From contig CANQSK010000011.1 of NCBI GenBank assembly GCA_947626475.1, positions 1 to 41,161 on the forward strand: a stretch of DNA of 41,161 bases, given 5' to 3'. Origin of the DNA: an uncultured Lachnospiraceae bacterium (lineage in GTDB: Bacteria > Bacillota > Clostridia > Lachnospirales > Lachnospiraceae). Below, one piece after another: positions 1 through 7,805 of the stretch. A program made the translations under genes and the position numbers. Within the stretch, counting starts at the first letter, position 1, and each line of letters starts with the position of its first letter. Below the pieces are notes generated by a model. That model was not told the DNA's origin, ran no database searches, and saw only the letters and a program-made list of their open reading frames with translations.

Positions 1-54
1 GGGAGCGCGGAGACGCGTGGAGCTGACCGCTACTAATCGGTCGAGGGCTTGTCC
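1..54 (+). rRNA. 23S rRNA, 3' end (partial)
   Basis: The first bases match the conserved 3' terminus of bacterial 23S rRNA: GCTGACCGCTACTAATCGG followed by TCGAGGGCTTGTCC. Only the last ~54 nt are in the window. The exact 3' end is set by analogy with clostridial 23S genes and may be off by a few bases. tRNA genes follow, and no 5S rRNA is seen between them and the 23S. Confidence 0.88.
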
Positions 55-133
55 AGGAGGCAGGTCGAGCTGGGAGCAGAGAGAGAGTAAGAGATGTCCG
101 GTATGCGGTTTTGAGGGTATGTGCCCTTAATAA

Positions 134-206
134 TCCTCGATAGCTCAGTCGGTAGAGCACGCGGCTGTTAACCGCGCTGTCGTAGGTTCGAGTCCTACTC
201 GGGGAG
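134..206 (+). tRNA. tRNA-Asn (anticodon GTT)
   Basis: A 73-nt cloverleaf. Acceptor arm TCCTCGA (134-140) pairs with TCGGGGA (199-205), with discriminator G206. The anticodon GTT is at 167-169, flanked by GCGGC/ACCGC. The T arm contains GGTTCGAGTCC. CCA is not encoded. It is the first tRNA after the 23S rRNA. Confidence 0.95.
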
Positions 207-256
207 CTTAACACAAAGATAGCAGAGACATGGGCTGCATTGTGTTTTCTTTTTAA

Positions 257-328
257 GGCCCCATGGTCAAGCGGTTAAGACATCGCCCTTTCACGGCGGT
301 AACACGAGTTCGAATCTCGTTGGGGTCA
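257..328 (+). tRNA. tRNA-Glu (anticodon TTC)
   Basis: A 72-nt cloverleaf. Acceptor GGCCCCA (257-263) pairs with TGGGGTC (321-327), with discriminator A328. The anticodon stem 283-287/295-299 encloses anticodon TTC at 290-292. The T loop is GTTCGAATC. No encoded CCA. Confidence 0.95.
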
Positions 329-369
329 TTGGTTATGAAGTTCAACGGGATTTCGGTTTTTGTATGTTC

Positions 370-440
370 GGCGACATAGCCAAGTGGTAAGGCGTGGGTC
401 TGCAACACCCTGATCACCAGTTCGAATCTGGTTGTCGCCT
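370..440 (+). tRNA. tRNA-Cys (anticodon GCA)
   Basis: A 71-nt cloverleaf. Acceptor GGCGACA (370-376) pairs with TGTCGCC (433-439), with discriminator T440. Anticodon GCA is at 402-404 in the loop CTGCAAC. The T arm is AGTTCGAATCTGG. It ends just before a terminator hairpin. Confidence 0.95.
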
Positions 441-445
441 CTGAG

Positions 446-473
446 GGATCTACAGAAATGTAGGTCCTTTTTT
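446..473 (+). terminator. Rho-independent terminator of the rRNA/tRNA unit
   Basis: Stem GGATCTACA (446-454), loop GAAA, complementary arm TGTAGGTCC (459-467), then six T (468-473). It starts five bases after tRNA-Cys and closes the ribosomal/tRNA transcript. Confidence 0.85.
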
Positions 474-494
474 GATAAGAAAGGAGCGGCCATC

Positions 495-764
495 ATGATT
501 GATTTGTCCGGTATTATGGGTATTCCCTTTTTGAAAAAGAGCCGTTTTACGGGAAGCGACGGCCTTCTCCGGTTTATTCTGGAGAAGCGCAGCGATGAGG
601 AGCATGGGGACAGGCTGGCGGCAGTCTGCTGGCATGGTCTTTTGAGTTATGGCGCTACGCCTGAGGAGGAGAAGATTACGGAATATTTCTCCTTTGATCA
701 GGAGGGGCTTAAGCAGTCTCAGGCGTGGCTGAATGCCCAGCGGGAGCAGAATAATGGGAAGTGA
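495..764 (+). CDS. small conserved-type hypothetical protein, 89 aa
   Basis: I do not recognise the family. The start at ATG 495 is preceded by AAGAAAGGAGC at a proper spacing; a longer frame from 432 would run into the tRNA and terminator and is rejected. The protein begins MIDLSGIMGIPFLKK. It has no signal peptide, no membrane segment and no cysteine cluster; the single Cys is in AVCWHG. The C-terminal half is rich in charged residues and Gln and probably helical (TPEEEKITEYF, then a Gln/Asn-rich tail). It stands alone between the tRNA terminator and a bidirectional terminator, so it is probably monocistronic. The strong ribosome binding site and its own terminator argue that it is real; its function cannot be stated. 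Confidence 0.6.
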   Translation: MIDLSGIMGIPFLKKSRFTGSDGLLRFILEKRSDEEHGDRLAAVCWHGLLSYGATPEEEKITEYFSFDQEGLKQSQAWLNAQREQNNGK

Positions 765-816
765 CGGCGGAAACAAACGCCGCGGGAAAAGAATACAGCG
801 GATCATGCAAAATAAG

Positions 817-856
817 AAAGACTGGGAAACACCAGGCGGTGAAGTCCCAGTCTTTT
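817..856. terminator. bidirectional terminator between convergent genes
   Basis: Perfect 11-bp arms AAAGACTGGGA (817-827) and TCCCAGTCTTT (845-855), with an inner stem CACC/GGTG. The arms begin with A's and end with T's, so the hairpin can work on both strands. It separates the small gene ending at 764 from iolG, which ends at 902 on the minus strand. Confidence 0.8.
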
Positions 857-901
857 AATTTGCGTTACAAGGATTAAATATTGCATGGACGAAAATATAG
901 C

Positions 902-1915
902 TTAAAATTCAATTTCACTCAACTTTACAGGGCGGCCCTCATCCAGAGACTTCTTGGCTGCCTTGGCGATCAGGACCGGCTGCAGTCCGTCGTTGATGTT
1001 GACCGGAACTTCCGTGCCGTTCTCAATGGCCTGAATAAACAGGGATACCTCTTTGGTGAAGGAGGCCATGTACCGCTCCAGGAAGAAGTAGAGAGGCTTT
1101 TCAGCGGTCACGCCGTTCTCTGTGCTGATGACCGCGCTGGAGGTGGTGTCGTTGGTAACGGCCACCTGGCCCTTGGAGCCGAAAACCTCCGCTCTCTGGT
1201 CGTAGCCGTATGCCGCTTTTCTGGAGTTGTCGATGACGGCGATGGCGCCGCTGGCCAGCTTCATGGTGATGATGGCGGTGTCAATGTCTCCGGCTTCGCC
1301 GATGGCGGGATTTACCAGCACGGCGCCGTTGGCGTAGATTTCAGTCACGTCGCTGCCGGTCAGGTAACGGACCATATCAAAGTCATGGATGGTCATATCC
1401 AGGAACATGCCGCCGGATACCTTTACATACTCGATGGGCGGAGCGTCAGGATCCCTGGAGGTCACCTTTACGATATGAACATCGCCGATGGAACCGTTCT
1501 TCACAGCCTCCCGGACTGCCTCAAAGTTGTGGTCAAAGCGGCGGTTGAAACCAACCTGGAATTTGACCTTGGAGCCTTTCAGAGCCTCCATAACCTCTTT
1601 GATCTTGCCCAGATCCTGAGAAATAGGCTTCTCGCAGAAAACATGCTTGCCGGCGTGGATGGCCTCAATGGCAATGTCCGCGTGAGTGTCTGTGGAAGAG
1701 CAGATCATCACAGCCTGAATGGAGGGATCCTCAAGAATCTTGTGATAATCCGTGTAGACGGCGGGGATTCCCAGCCCCTCTGCCCAGGCTTTGGCGGCGT
1801 CATTCATCATAGGGTCCGCGATGGCAGCGACACAGGCGTTTTTGATATAATTCGTGATGCTTTCACTGTGAACCCTGCCGATACGGCCGGCTCCGATAAT
1901 GCCAATGTTTAACAT
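902..1915 (-). CDS. iolG: myo-inositol 2-dehydrogenase
   Basis: Oxidises myo-inositol to scyllo-inosose (2-keto-myo-inositol) with NAD+, the first step of inositol catabolism in the cytoplasm. It is 337 aa, normal for the Gfo/Idh/MocA family. Seen in the sequence: an N-terminal Rossmann motif GIIGAGRIG (residues 5-13), the family motif CEKPIS around residue 96 with the catalytic-type Lys96, and DMTIHDFDM around 173-181. That gives Asp173 and His177, matching the Lys-Asp-His triad of Bacillus IolG. The start is the first ATG, preceded by AAAGGACTAAC on the coding strand. It is transcribed away from the regulator at 2134 and the iolCBDEA operon, so the first enzyme is split off as a divergent unit. 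Another Gfo/Idh/MocA sugar dehydrogenase is possible on sequence alone; the iol context makes IolG the best call. Confidence 0.9.
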   Translation of the reverse strand: MLNIGIIGAGRIGRVHSESITNYIKNACVAAIADPMMNDAAKAWAEGLGIPAVYTDYHKILEDPSIQAVMICSSTDTHADIAIEAIHAGKHVFCEKPISQDLGKIKEVMEALKGSKVKFQVGFNRRFDHNFEAVREAVKNGSIGDVHIVKVTSRDPDAPPIEYVKVSGGMFLDMTIHDFDMVRYLTGSDVTEIYANGAVLVNPAIGEAGDIDTAIITMKLASGAIAVIDNSRKAAYGYDQRAEVFGSKGQVAVTNDTTSSAVISTENGVTAEKPLYFFLERYMASFTKEVSLFIQAIENGTEVPVNINDGLQPVLIAKAAKKSLDEGRPVKLSEIEF

Positions 1916-1972
1916 GTCAGTTAGTCCTTTCTAAAAAAAGAATAATATTAACTTTTTGTTAAGTTCACACGT

Positions 1973-2001
1973 ATTATATCATTTGAGAGATTTAAACACA
2001 A
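1973..2001 (-). promoter_or_regulatory. sigma-A-type promoter of iolG
   Basis: On the minus strand: -35 TTGTGT (complement of 1996-2001), 17-nt spacer, perfect -10 TATAAT (complement of 1973-1978). A short palindrome TTAAC-TTTTT-GTTAA (1948-1962) lies just downstream, near the expected transcription start. Confidence 0.65.
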
Positions 2002-2027
2002 TAAAAATATAGTAAAAATTCAAAAAA
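1995..2027 (+). promoter_or_regulatory. candidate IolR-type boxes in the iolG/regulator divergent region
   Basis: Two 11-mers resemble the Bacillus IolR operator consensus WRAYCAADARD: AACACAATAAA at 1995-2005 (9 of 11) and AATTCAAAAAA at 2017-2027 (10 of 11). They start 22 bp apart, about two helical turns. The first covers the iolG -35 element and the second abuts the regulator's -35. The region is very AT-rich, so chance matches are a real risk; the pairing and the similar boxes before iolC support it. Confidence 0.4.
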
Positions 2028-2030
2028 TCT

Positions 2031-2059
2031 TTGTTGTTTCCAAGGAAGTATGATAGAAT
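2031..2059 (+). promoter_or_regulatory. promoter of the DeoR-type iol regulator
   Basis: -35 TTGTTG (2031-2036), 17-nt spacer, -10 TAGAAT (2054-2059). It is back to back with the iolG promoter and about 75 nt upstream of the regulator start. Confidence 0.6.
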
Positions 2060-2133
2060 AGAACAAAGCGGAACGAAACGCCGGATCCGGCGGAGACAAT
2101 ACGGAAAATAATGAAAGGACGGAGGTGGCAGCC

Positions 2134-2910
2134 ATGGGAATGAAAACCTTCCGCCTCAGGCAGATGGAGCAGTATATTCTGGAAAACGACACGGTTTCCA
2201 TGGAGGATCTGTGCAGCAGATTCGATATTTCCATGAATACTACCCGGATGGATGTAGCCAGTCTGGTTAAAAAGGGAACGGTCAAAAAGATTTACGGCGG
2301 CGTCTGCGCCAATCAGACCAACAATCTTGTGCCCTTTGAGGACAGGCGTCTTCGGAACATGGAGCGGAAACGCGCGATCGGAAGGGCGGCGGCCGGTCTG
2401 GTGAAAGACGGGGACGTTATCTATATTGATTCCGGAACTACGACCATGTATATGGTGGATTTTCTGGAGGACAGGAAAAACGTGACGATTATCACCAACA
2501 GCTTTAACGCCATTTACCGCGCTCAGCCCCATCTCGACCTGACGGTGATCAGTCTTCCGGGAACGCTGGAACGCCGGACCAATTCCTTTGTTTCGGCGGA
2601 GACAGGCCGGATGCTGGAGCGCTATAATATCCAAAAGGCCTTTATGGCGGCGACCGGGGTGGGAATCGGCGGAGAGGTGACCAATTCTTCGCCGTTGGAA
2701 TTTGAGATCAAGGGCTCCGCGATCAAGAACAGTCTTCATTCCTGCCTGCTGGTGGACTCCTCCAAATTCGGAAAAACTTCTCTGATGAGGTACGCGAATC
2801 TGTCCCAGATGGAGCGAGTCATCACGGATGAGGGGCTTGGAGGAGAGTATCTGGAGTTGTGCCGTCAGTCCGGCGTAGAAATTGTGATTGCGCAGGCAGA
2901 TAGGGATTGA
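2134..2910 (+). CDS. iolR: DeoR/GlpR-family transcriptional regulator, probable inositol repressor
   Basis: A 258-aa DeoR-type regulator. The N-terminal ~60 residues hold a helix-turn-helix (MEDLCSRFDISMNTTRMDVA, then KKGTVKKIYGGV). This is followed by the DeoR C-terminal sensor domain with the typical IDSGTTTMYM, ITNSF and VDSSKFGK motifs, which in this family bind phosphorylated sugars. Start ATG 2134 is chosen because GGAGG at 2121-2125 is 8 nt upstream; a GTG at 2125 overlaps the Shine-Dalgarno and an ATG at 2140 is the other option. It lies between iolG and iolC and is divergent from iolG. By analogy with Bacillus IolR it should repress both units, with an inducer such as the phosphorylated IolC product. 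The family is clear; the specific target is inferred from position and from IolR-like boxes in both promoters. Confidence 0.8.
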   Translation: MGMKTFRLRQMEQYILENDTVSMEDLCSRFDISMNTTRMDVASLVKKGTVKKIYGGVCANQTNNLVPFEDRRLRNMERKRAIGRAAAGLVKDGDVIYIDSGTTTMYMVDFLEDRKNVTIITNSFNAIYRAQPHLDLTVISLPGTLERRTNSFVSAETGRMLERYNIQKAFMAATGVGIGGEVTNSSPLEFEIKGSAIKNSLHSCLLVDSSKFGKTSLMRYANLSQMERVITDEGLGGEYLELCRQSGVEIVIAQADRD

Positions 2911-2932
2911 CTTTTTCAGATGAGCATGGTAG

Positions 2933-2974
2933 ATTTATGGTAAATTATTGGTAATTTCATATCAAGTTTATAAT
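2933..2974 (+). promoter_or_regulatory. iolCBDEA promoter with tandem IolR-like operator
   Basis: Two adjacent 11-mers, ATTTATGGTAA (2933-2943) and ATTATTGGTAA (2944-2954), form a direct repeat with an 11-bp period. Read on the minus strand they give TTACCATAAAT and TTACCAATAAT, matching the Bacillus IolR consensus WRAYCAADARD at 9 and 10 of 11 positions. A -10 box TATAAT sits at 2969-2974, and the -35 position (2946-2951) falls inside the second box, so binding would block RNA polymerase. Confidence 0.6.
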
Positions 2975-3005
2975 AATCATAAAGCAAGGATTGGAGGCAT
3001 GCGGC

Positions 3006-4022
3006 ATGGGTTTTGTAGAGTTTGATGAGTCCAGGGAATTTGACATGATTCCCCTGGGGCGGGTGGCAGTGGATTTTAATCCGGTAGATTATTTTAAGCC
3101 CCTGTCAGAGAGCACGACGTTTAAGAAGTATCTGGGCGGTTCTCCTGCCAACATTGCGGTGGGGCTGGCCAGGCTGGGAAAGAAGGTCGGCTTTATTGCC
3201 AGGGTGTCGGATGATCAGCTGGGAGATTTTGTCACGGATTTCTTTAAAAAAGAAGGAATCGACGTGTCCCATATCACCCGCTGTACCAATGGAGAGAAGC
3301 TGGGTCTGACGTTTACCGAGATCCTCAGCGAGACGGAAAGCAGCATCCTGATGTACAGGGACAGGATCGCGGATCTTCAGCTTTCAGTGGACGATATTGA
3401 CGAGGAGTATATTAAGAAGACAAAGGCACTTTTGATTTCCGGAACGGCCCTTGCCCAGAGTCCATCCAGGGAGGCGGCGCTGAAGGCGCTGGCGTTTGCC
3501 AGACGGAACGGCGTGAAGGTGATCTTCGACATAGATTACCGGCCCTACAACTGGAAGAACGCGGATGAGATCGCTATCTACTATTCCACCGTGGCAGGGC
3601 AGAGCGATATCATTCTGGGATCCAGAGAAGAGTTTGATCTGACCGAAGCCCTGATCGAGCCGGGAAGGACTGACGCCCAGACGGCGGCCTACTGGCATAA
3701 GAAGGGTGCGAAGATCGTAGTGATCAAGCACGGCAAGGAGGGTTCCACCGCCTACACGGATGACGGCAGGGATTACAGCATCCGTCCCTTCCCGGTGAAG
3801 CTTCTGAAGTCCTTCGGCGGCGGCGACGGCTATGCTTCCGCGTTTCTGTATGGCCTTCTGGAGGGCTGGGATATTATGGACGCTTTGGAGTTCGGCAGCG
3901 CTTCCGCGGCTATGCTGGTGGCCAGCCACGCCTGCTCTCAGGATATGCCCAGCGCGGAGGCTGTGAAGGAGTTTATTGCCAAAGAAAAAGCAGAGTACGG
4001 CGAGATGGTCGCCCGCGTGTAA
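3006..4022 (+). CDS. iolC: 5-dehydro-2-deoxygluconokinase
   Basis: Phosphorylates 5-dehydro-2-deoxy-D-gluconate (DKG) to the 6-phosphate, the step whose product is the usual inducer for IolR. It is a 338-aa PfkB-family sugar kinase. GGSPANIAVGLARLG (around residues 44-58) is the PfkB signature 1 region, and GGGDGYASAF near 271-280 contains the catalytic-base Asp of signature 2. The usual GAGD is GGGD, and the following Ala is Gly. The start is ATG 3006, 8 nt after GGAGG (2993-2997); a TTG at 2991 lies before the Shine-Dalgarno and is unlikely. It is the first gene of iolCBDEA. The length shows it lacks the C-terminal DUF2090 aldolase-like domain that is fused to IolC in some proteobacteria. 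Confidence 0.9.
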   Translation: MGFVEFDESREFDMIPLGRVAVDFNPVDYFKPLSESTTFKKYLGGSPANIAVGLARLGKKVGFIARVSDDQLGDFVTDFFKKEGIDVSHITRCTNGEKLGLTFTEILSETESSILMYRDRIADLQLSVDDIDEEYIKKTKALLISGTALAQSPSREAALKALAFARRNGVKVIFDIDYRPYNWKNADEIAIYYSTVAGQSDIILGSREEFDLTEALIEPGRTDAQTAAYWHKKGAKIVVIKHGKEGSTAYTDDGRDYSIRPFPVKLLKSFGGGDGYASAFLYGLLEGWDIMDALEFGSASAAMLVASHACSQDMPSAEAVKEFIAKEKAEYGEMVARV

Positions 4023-4079
4023 GGCGGCCGCAGCCGGTTTGGAAAAAGTTATTAATTCAGGAAGGGAGAGGATACAGTC

Positions 4080-4862
4080 ATGTTTGATTATCTGCAGTTT
4101 GATGAAAACGGCAAAAAGATTGTCTGCCGTATGAACGGTGTAAACGCTGAGATGCTTCAGGACATTACGGTGTACCGTCTGAAAGCCGGCCAGTCTTATT
4201 CCGCCTGCCTGGCAGACCAGGAGACAGCGGTTCTTCTGACGGAAGGAAACGTTGTTTTCGAGTGGGAGGCAGACGGCAGGAAGCAGAGCGCGGAGGCTTC
4301 CCGAAAGGACGTATTTTCCGAGGCTCCGTACTGCCTGCATGTGTGCAGGGGGATTCCGGTGACCGTGACGGCTCAGGCGGACAGTGAGATCATCGTACAG
4401 TCCACTACTAATGAAAGGACGTTTCCGCCCCATTTCTATACGCCGGAGGAGAACAAGATCGAGCTGATGGGAGAGACTCAGTGGGAAGGCACGGCAAAGA
4501 GAGAAGTTTTGACGGTGCTGGATTATCAGAACGCGCCTTACTCCAATCTGGTGATCGGCGAAGTGATCACCAAGGCAGGGCGCTGGTCCAGCTATGTGCC
4601 TCACAGCCATCCCCAGCCGGAGGTTTATTATTACAAATTTGAAAAGCCCCAGGGCTTTGGCGGCGCATTCATCGGCGACAACGCGTTTAAAGTGAAGGAC
4701 GGCAGCGCGGCCTGCATACCCGGCGGCCTGACCCATCCGCAGACGGCGGCCCCCGGCTATAATATGTACTACTGCTGGATGATCCGCCATCTGGACGGGA
4801 ATCCCTGGACTACCCGCGACAATGATCCGGAACACGTATGGCTTCTGGAAGAGAAGTTCTGA
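4080..4862 (+). CDS. iolB: 5-deoxy-glucuronate isomerase
   Basis: Isomerises 5-deoxy-D-glucuronate to 5-dehydro-2-deoxy-D-gluconate, feeding IolC. The 260 aa form a double-cupin (KduI/IolB family) protein. The second cupin holds the metal-ligand motif HSHPQPEVYYY (around residues 175-185) and a later GGLTHPQ with a further His; the tail has the IolB-typical PWTTRDNDPEH. GGGAGAGGA precedes the ATG. It is 57 nt after iolC and 36 nt before iolD, inside the operon. KduI is the closest alternative family, but gene order and the C-terminal motif favour IolB. Confidence 0.92.
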   Translation: MFDYLQFDENGKKIVCRMNGVNAEMLQDITVYRLKAGQSYSACLADQETAVLLTEGNVVFEWEADGRKQSAEASRKDVFSEAPYCLHVCRGIPVTVTAQADSEIIVQSTTNERTFPPHFYTPEENKIELMGETQWEGTAKREVLTVLDYQNAPYSNLVIGEVITKAGRWSSYVPHSHPQPEVYYYKFEKPQGFGGAFIGDNAFKVKDGSAACIPGGLTHPQTAAPGYNMYYCWMIRHLDGNPWTTRDNDPEHVWLLEEKF

Positions 4863-4898
4863 AATAATAAGTTTATCATATAAGAAGGAGAACGTCTT

Positions 4899-6830
4899 AT
4901 GAGTAAACAATGTATGACAGTGGGGCAGGCACTGGTGAAATTCCTGGATAATCAGTATGTCAGCCTGGACGGTGTGGAGGAGAAGTTTGTCGACGGCGTG
5001 TTTACGGTCTTCGGCCACGGCATCGTTCTGGGAATCGGCCAGGCTCTGGCGGAAAATCCCGGCGGCCTGAAGGTTTATCAGGGCCGGAATGAGCAGGGAA
5101 TGTGCCACGTGGCGGCAGGATTTGCCAAGCAGAGCAACCGCCGCAGGATCATCGCGTGCGCGTCCTCTATCGGTCCCGGAGCCGCCAATATGGTGACGGC
5201 AGTGGCGGACGCCACCGTCAACAACGTGCCGCTTCTGGTATTTCCCGGCGACGCTTACGCCACCAGGCAGCCGGACCCGGTGCTGCAGCAGTTTGAGCAG
5301 CCCTATAACCTGTCGATCACTACCAACGATGCCTTTAAGCCGGTTTCCCGGTACTGGGACAGGATCAGCCGTCCGGAGCAGCTGATGAGCGCCATGATCA
5401 ACGCCATGCGGGTGCTGACGGACCCGGAGCAGGCCGGCGGCGTGTGCATTGCCATTCCGCAGGATGTGCAGGGCGAGAGATTTGAGTATCCGGATTATTT
5501 CTTCCGCAAGAGAGTACATAAGATCGTACGCCGGGAGCCGGACGCGGAGCAGCTTCAGGACGCGGTTCAGCTGATCCTGGGCAAGAAGAAACCGGCTGTG
5601 ATCCTGGGAGGCGGCGTCCGCTATTCCGAGGCAGGAGAGGCGGTGCTGAGCTTCTGCGAGAAGTTTAATATCCCCATTCTGGAGACCCAGTCCGGCAAGA
5701 GTGTGCTGAATACCAGTCATCCGCTGAACATGGGCGGCGTGGGTGTTACCGGCAACCTGTCCGCCAATATGATCGCGGAAAAGGCGGATGTGATCATTGG
5801 CGTAGGCACCAGGCTTTCCGATTTTACCACCGGTTCCAAGGAGCTGTTCCGGAATCCGGAGGTGCAGACGGTTCTGATTAATGTATCGCCCTTCCACGCG
5901 GAGAAGCTGGACGCTTATCCGGTGGTTGCCGACGCGAAGGCCGGAATCTGCGCCCTTGGAAAGGCGCTGGAGGAGAAGGGCTACAGGAGCGGCTACACAG
6001 ATGAGATCCAGACGGCCAAAGCCGCCTGGGATAAGGAAATGGAATTCCTGACCGGCACCGTTTATAATGAGTCCTATGAGCCGCTGATCAAGGCCATGGA
6101 GCCGGGAGTCCTGGAGGAATTTGCCAAAGCTACCGGCGGCCTGATCACCCAGACCGGAGCGCTGGGCCTGATCCGCAGGACCATTGAGGAGGATGCCATT
6201 GTCGTAGGCTCGTCGGGAAGTCTTCCGGGCGACCTGCAGAGAATGTGGACCACGACGAAGAAGGATTCCTACCATATGGAATACGGCTATTCCTGCATGG
6301 GTTATGAGATCGCGGCGGCCCTGGGCTCCAAGATGGCAAAGCCGGACCAGCCCTGCTACGCCCTGGTGGGCGACGGAGCTTTCATGATGCTTCACTCGGA
6401 GATGGCGACTTCTCTCCAGGAGGGGAAGAAGATCACGGTGCTGCTCTTTGACAACTGCGGTTTCGGCTGCATCAACAACCTGCAGATGAGCAACGGCATC
6501 GACAGCCTGTCCACCATGTTCCGCCGCAGGAATGAGGCCACCGGCAAACAGGACGGCCAGCTGCTGGTCACAGATTTCGCCATGATTGCCAGAGGCTACG
6601 GAATGGCGGGTTATACGGCGAAAACCATGGACGAACTGAAGGACGCTCTTGAGGCGGCCAAGAAGGAGACTGTATCGACTCTGATCGATATCAAGGTTCT
6701 GCCCAAGACCATGACCGACGGATATAAGTCCTGGTGGCACGTGGGAATCGGCGACAGCGAGACGATCCCGGCGGTTCATGAGGCTTATGAGCGGAGGATG
6801 GAAGCGCTGTCCAGAGCCAGGATGTACTAA
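4899..6830 (+). CDS. iolD: 3D-(3,5/4)-trihydroxycyclohexane-1,2-dione hydrolase
   Basis: A thiamine-diphosphate enzyme that hydrolytically opens the ring of the IolE product to give 5-deoxy-glucuronate. It is 643 aa, normal for IolD. The N-terminal Pyr domain holds the activating Glu in [16 protein letters not shown] (Glu65). The C-terminal PP domain has the ThDP motif beginning VGDGAFMM (about residue 490) and ending in [11 protein letters not shown]. It resembles acetolactate synthase and glyoxylate carboligase, but length, neighbours and the C-terminal WWHVGIGD segment support IolD. AAGGAGAACG precedes the ATG. It is co-transcribed with iolB upstream and iolE downstream. Confidence 0.95.
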   Translation: MSKQCMTVGQALVKFLDNQYVSLDGVEEKFVDGVFTVFGHGIVLGIGQALAENPGGLKVYQGRNEQGMCHVAAGFAKQSNRRRIIACASSIGPGAANMVTAVADATVNNVPLLVFPGDAYATRQPDPVLQQFEQPYNLSITTNDAFKPVSRYWDRISRPEQLMSAMINAMRVLTDPEQAGGVCIAIPQDVQGERFEYPDYFFRKRVHKIVRREPDAEQLQDAVQLILGKKKPAVILGGGVRYSEAGEAVLSFCEKFNIPILETQSGKSVLNTSHPLNMGGVGVTGNLSANMIAEKADVIIGVGTRLSDFTTGSKELFRNPEVQTVLINVSPFHAEKLDAYPVVADAKAGICALGKALEEKGYRSGYTDEIQTAKAAWDKEMEFLTGTVYNESYEPLIKAMEPGVLEEFAKATGGLITQTGALGLIRRTIEEDAIVVGSSGSLPGDLQRMWTTTKKDSYHMEYGYSCMGYEIAAALGSKMAKPDQPCYALVGDGAFMMLHSEMATSLQEGKKITVLLFDNCGFGCINNLQMSNGIDSLSTMFRRRNEATGKQDGQLLVTDFAMIARGYGMAGYTAKTMDELKDALEAAKKETVSTLIDIKVLPKTMTDGYKSWWHVGIGDSETIPAVHEAYERRMEALSRARMY

Positions 6831-6863
6831 AAATGTATCACGCATAATAAGGAGACGATAACG

Positions 6864-7760
6864 ATGTTTGACAAGGAAAAAGTAAAGCTGGGGATTGCTC
6901 CCATCGGCTGGACCAACGACGATATGCCGGCACTTGGCGGAGAGAACACCTTTGAGCAGTGCATTAGCGAGATGGCCCTGGCCGGATTTACCGGCTGCGA
7001 GGTAGGCAACAAGTATCCCAAGGATACGAAGGTTCTGAAGGAAGCTCTGGATCTGCGGGGAATGCGGATTGCCAGCAAGTGGTTTTCTTCTTTCCTGGCG
7101 ACAAAGCCTTATGAGGAGGTCGAGGCCGAGTTCATCCGGGAGCTGGATTATCTGGCTGCCGTGGGCGCCGACCGCATTAATGTGTCGGAGCAGAGCTACT
7201 CTGTTCAGGGCAGGGAGGAGCTGTCCATTTTTGACAACAAGGTGCATTTTACCGAGGAAGAGTGGGCGAAGGTCTGCGACGGACTGAACCGCCTGGGCAA
7301 AGTGGCCAGGGACAGGGGCTTCAAGCTGTGCTTCCACCATCATATGGGGACCGGAATCCAGACCATTGCCGAGACAGAGCGGATGCTGGACAATACAGAC
7401 CCGGAACTGGTGTATCTTTGCTATGATACCGGTCATTTCTCCTTCTCCGGGGAGGATCCGGTCTATATCCTGAAGAAATATCCGGAGCGCATCGGCCATG
7501 TCCATCTGAAGGACGTCCGGGCTGAGGTGGTGAAGAAGGCTACGGAAGGCAAGTGGTCCTTCCTGAAATCGGTCCGCGAAGGCACGTTTACCGTTCCCGG
7601 AGACGGCGACGTGGATTTTGACGCCGTATTTGCGGAGCTGGAAAAGATGGGCTATGAGGGGTGGCTGCTGGTAGAGGCGGAGCAGGATCCGGCCAAGGCC
7701 AATCCCTTCAAGTACGCCAAGATGGCGAGAGCCTATATCCGCGAGAAAACCGGGCTGTGA
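6864..7760 (+). CDS. iolE: myo-inosose-2 dehydratase
   Basis: Dehydrates 2-keto-myo-inositol to 3D-(3,5/4)-trihydroxycyclohexane-1,2-dione, the step between IolG and IolD. It is 298 aa and belongs to the AP-endonuclease-2/xylose-isomerase-like TIM-barrel family. It opens with the IolE-typical KLGIAPIGWTNDDMPALGG. Likely metal ligands are visible in FHHHMGTGIQT, CYDTGHFSF, GHVHLKDVR and LVEAEQDP. AAGGAGACG lies before the ATG, and the gene is 33 nt after iolD. Confidence 0.95.
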   Translation: MFDKEKVKLGIAPIGWTNDDMPALGGENTFEQCISEMALAGFTGCEVGNKYPKDTKVLKEALDLRGMRIASKWFSSFLATKPYEEVEAEFIRELDYLAAVGADRINVSEQSYSVQGREELSIFDNKVHFTEEEWAKVCDGLNRLGKVARDRGFKLCFHHHMGTGIQTIAETERMLDNTDPELVYLCYDTGHFSFSGEDPVYILKKYPERIGHVHLKDVRAEVVKKATEGKWSFLKSVREGTFTVPGDGDVDFDAVFAELEKMGYEGWLLVEAEQDPAKANPFKYAKMARAYIREKTGL

Positions 7761-7805
7761 TCATTCTGAAATAAAAAGCTGTATTACAAGGAGGTCCATA
7801 TACAT

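Noticed and set aside
3384-7505. A 1373-codon open frame on the minus strand across iolC-iolB-iolD-iolE
   Set aside because: It is antisense to four well-identified enzymes. It has no recognisable domain and an unnatural composition (His-, Arg-, Gly- and Leu-rich), and it arises because the sense genes rarely use codons whose complement is a stop.
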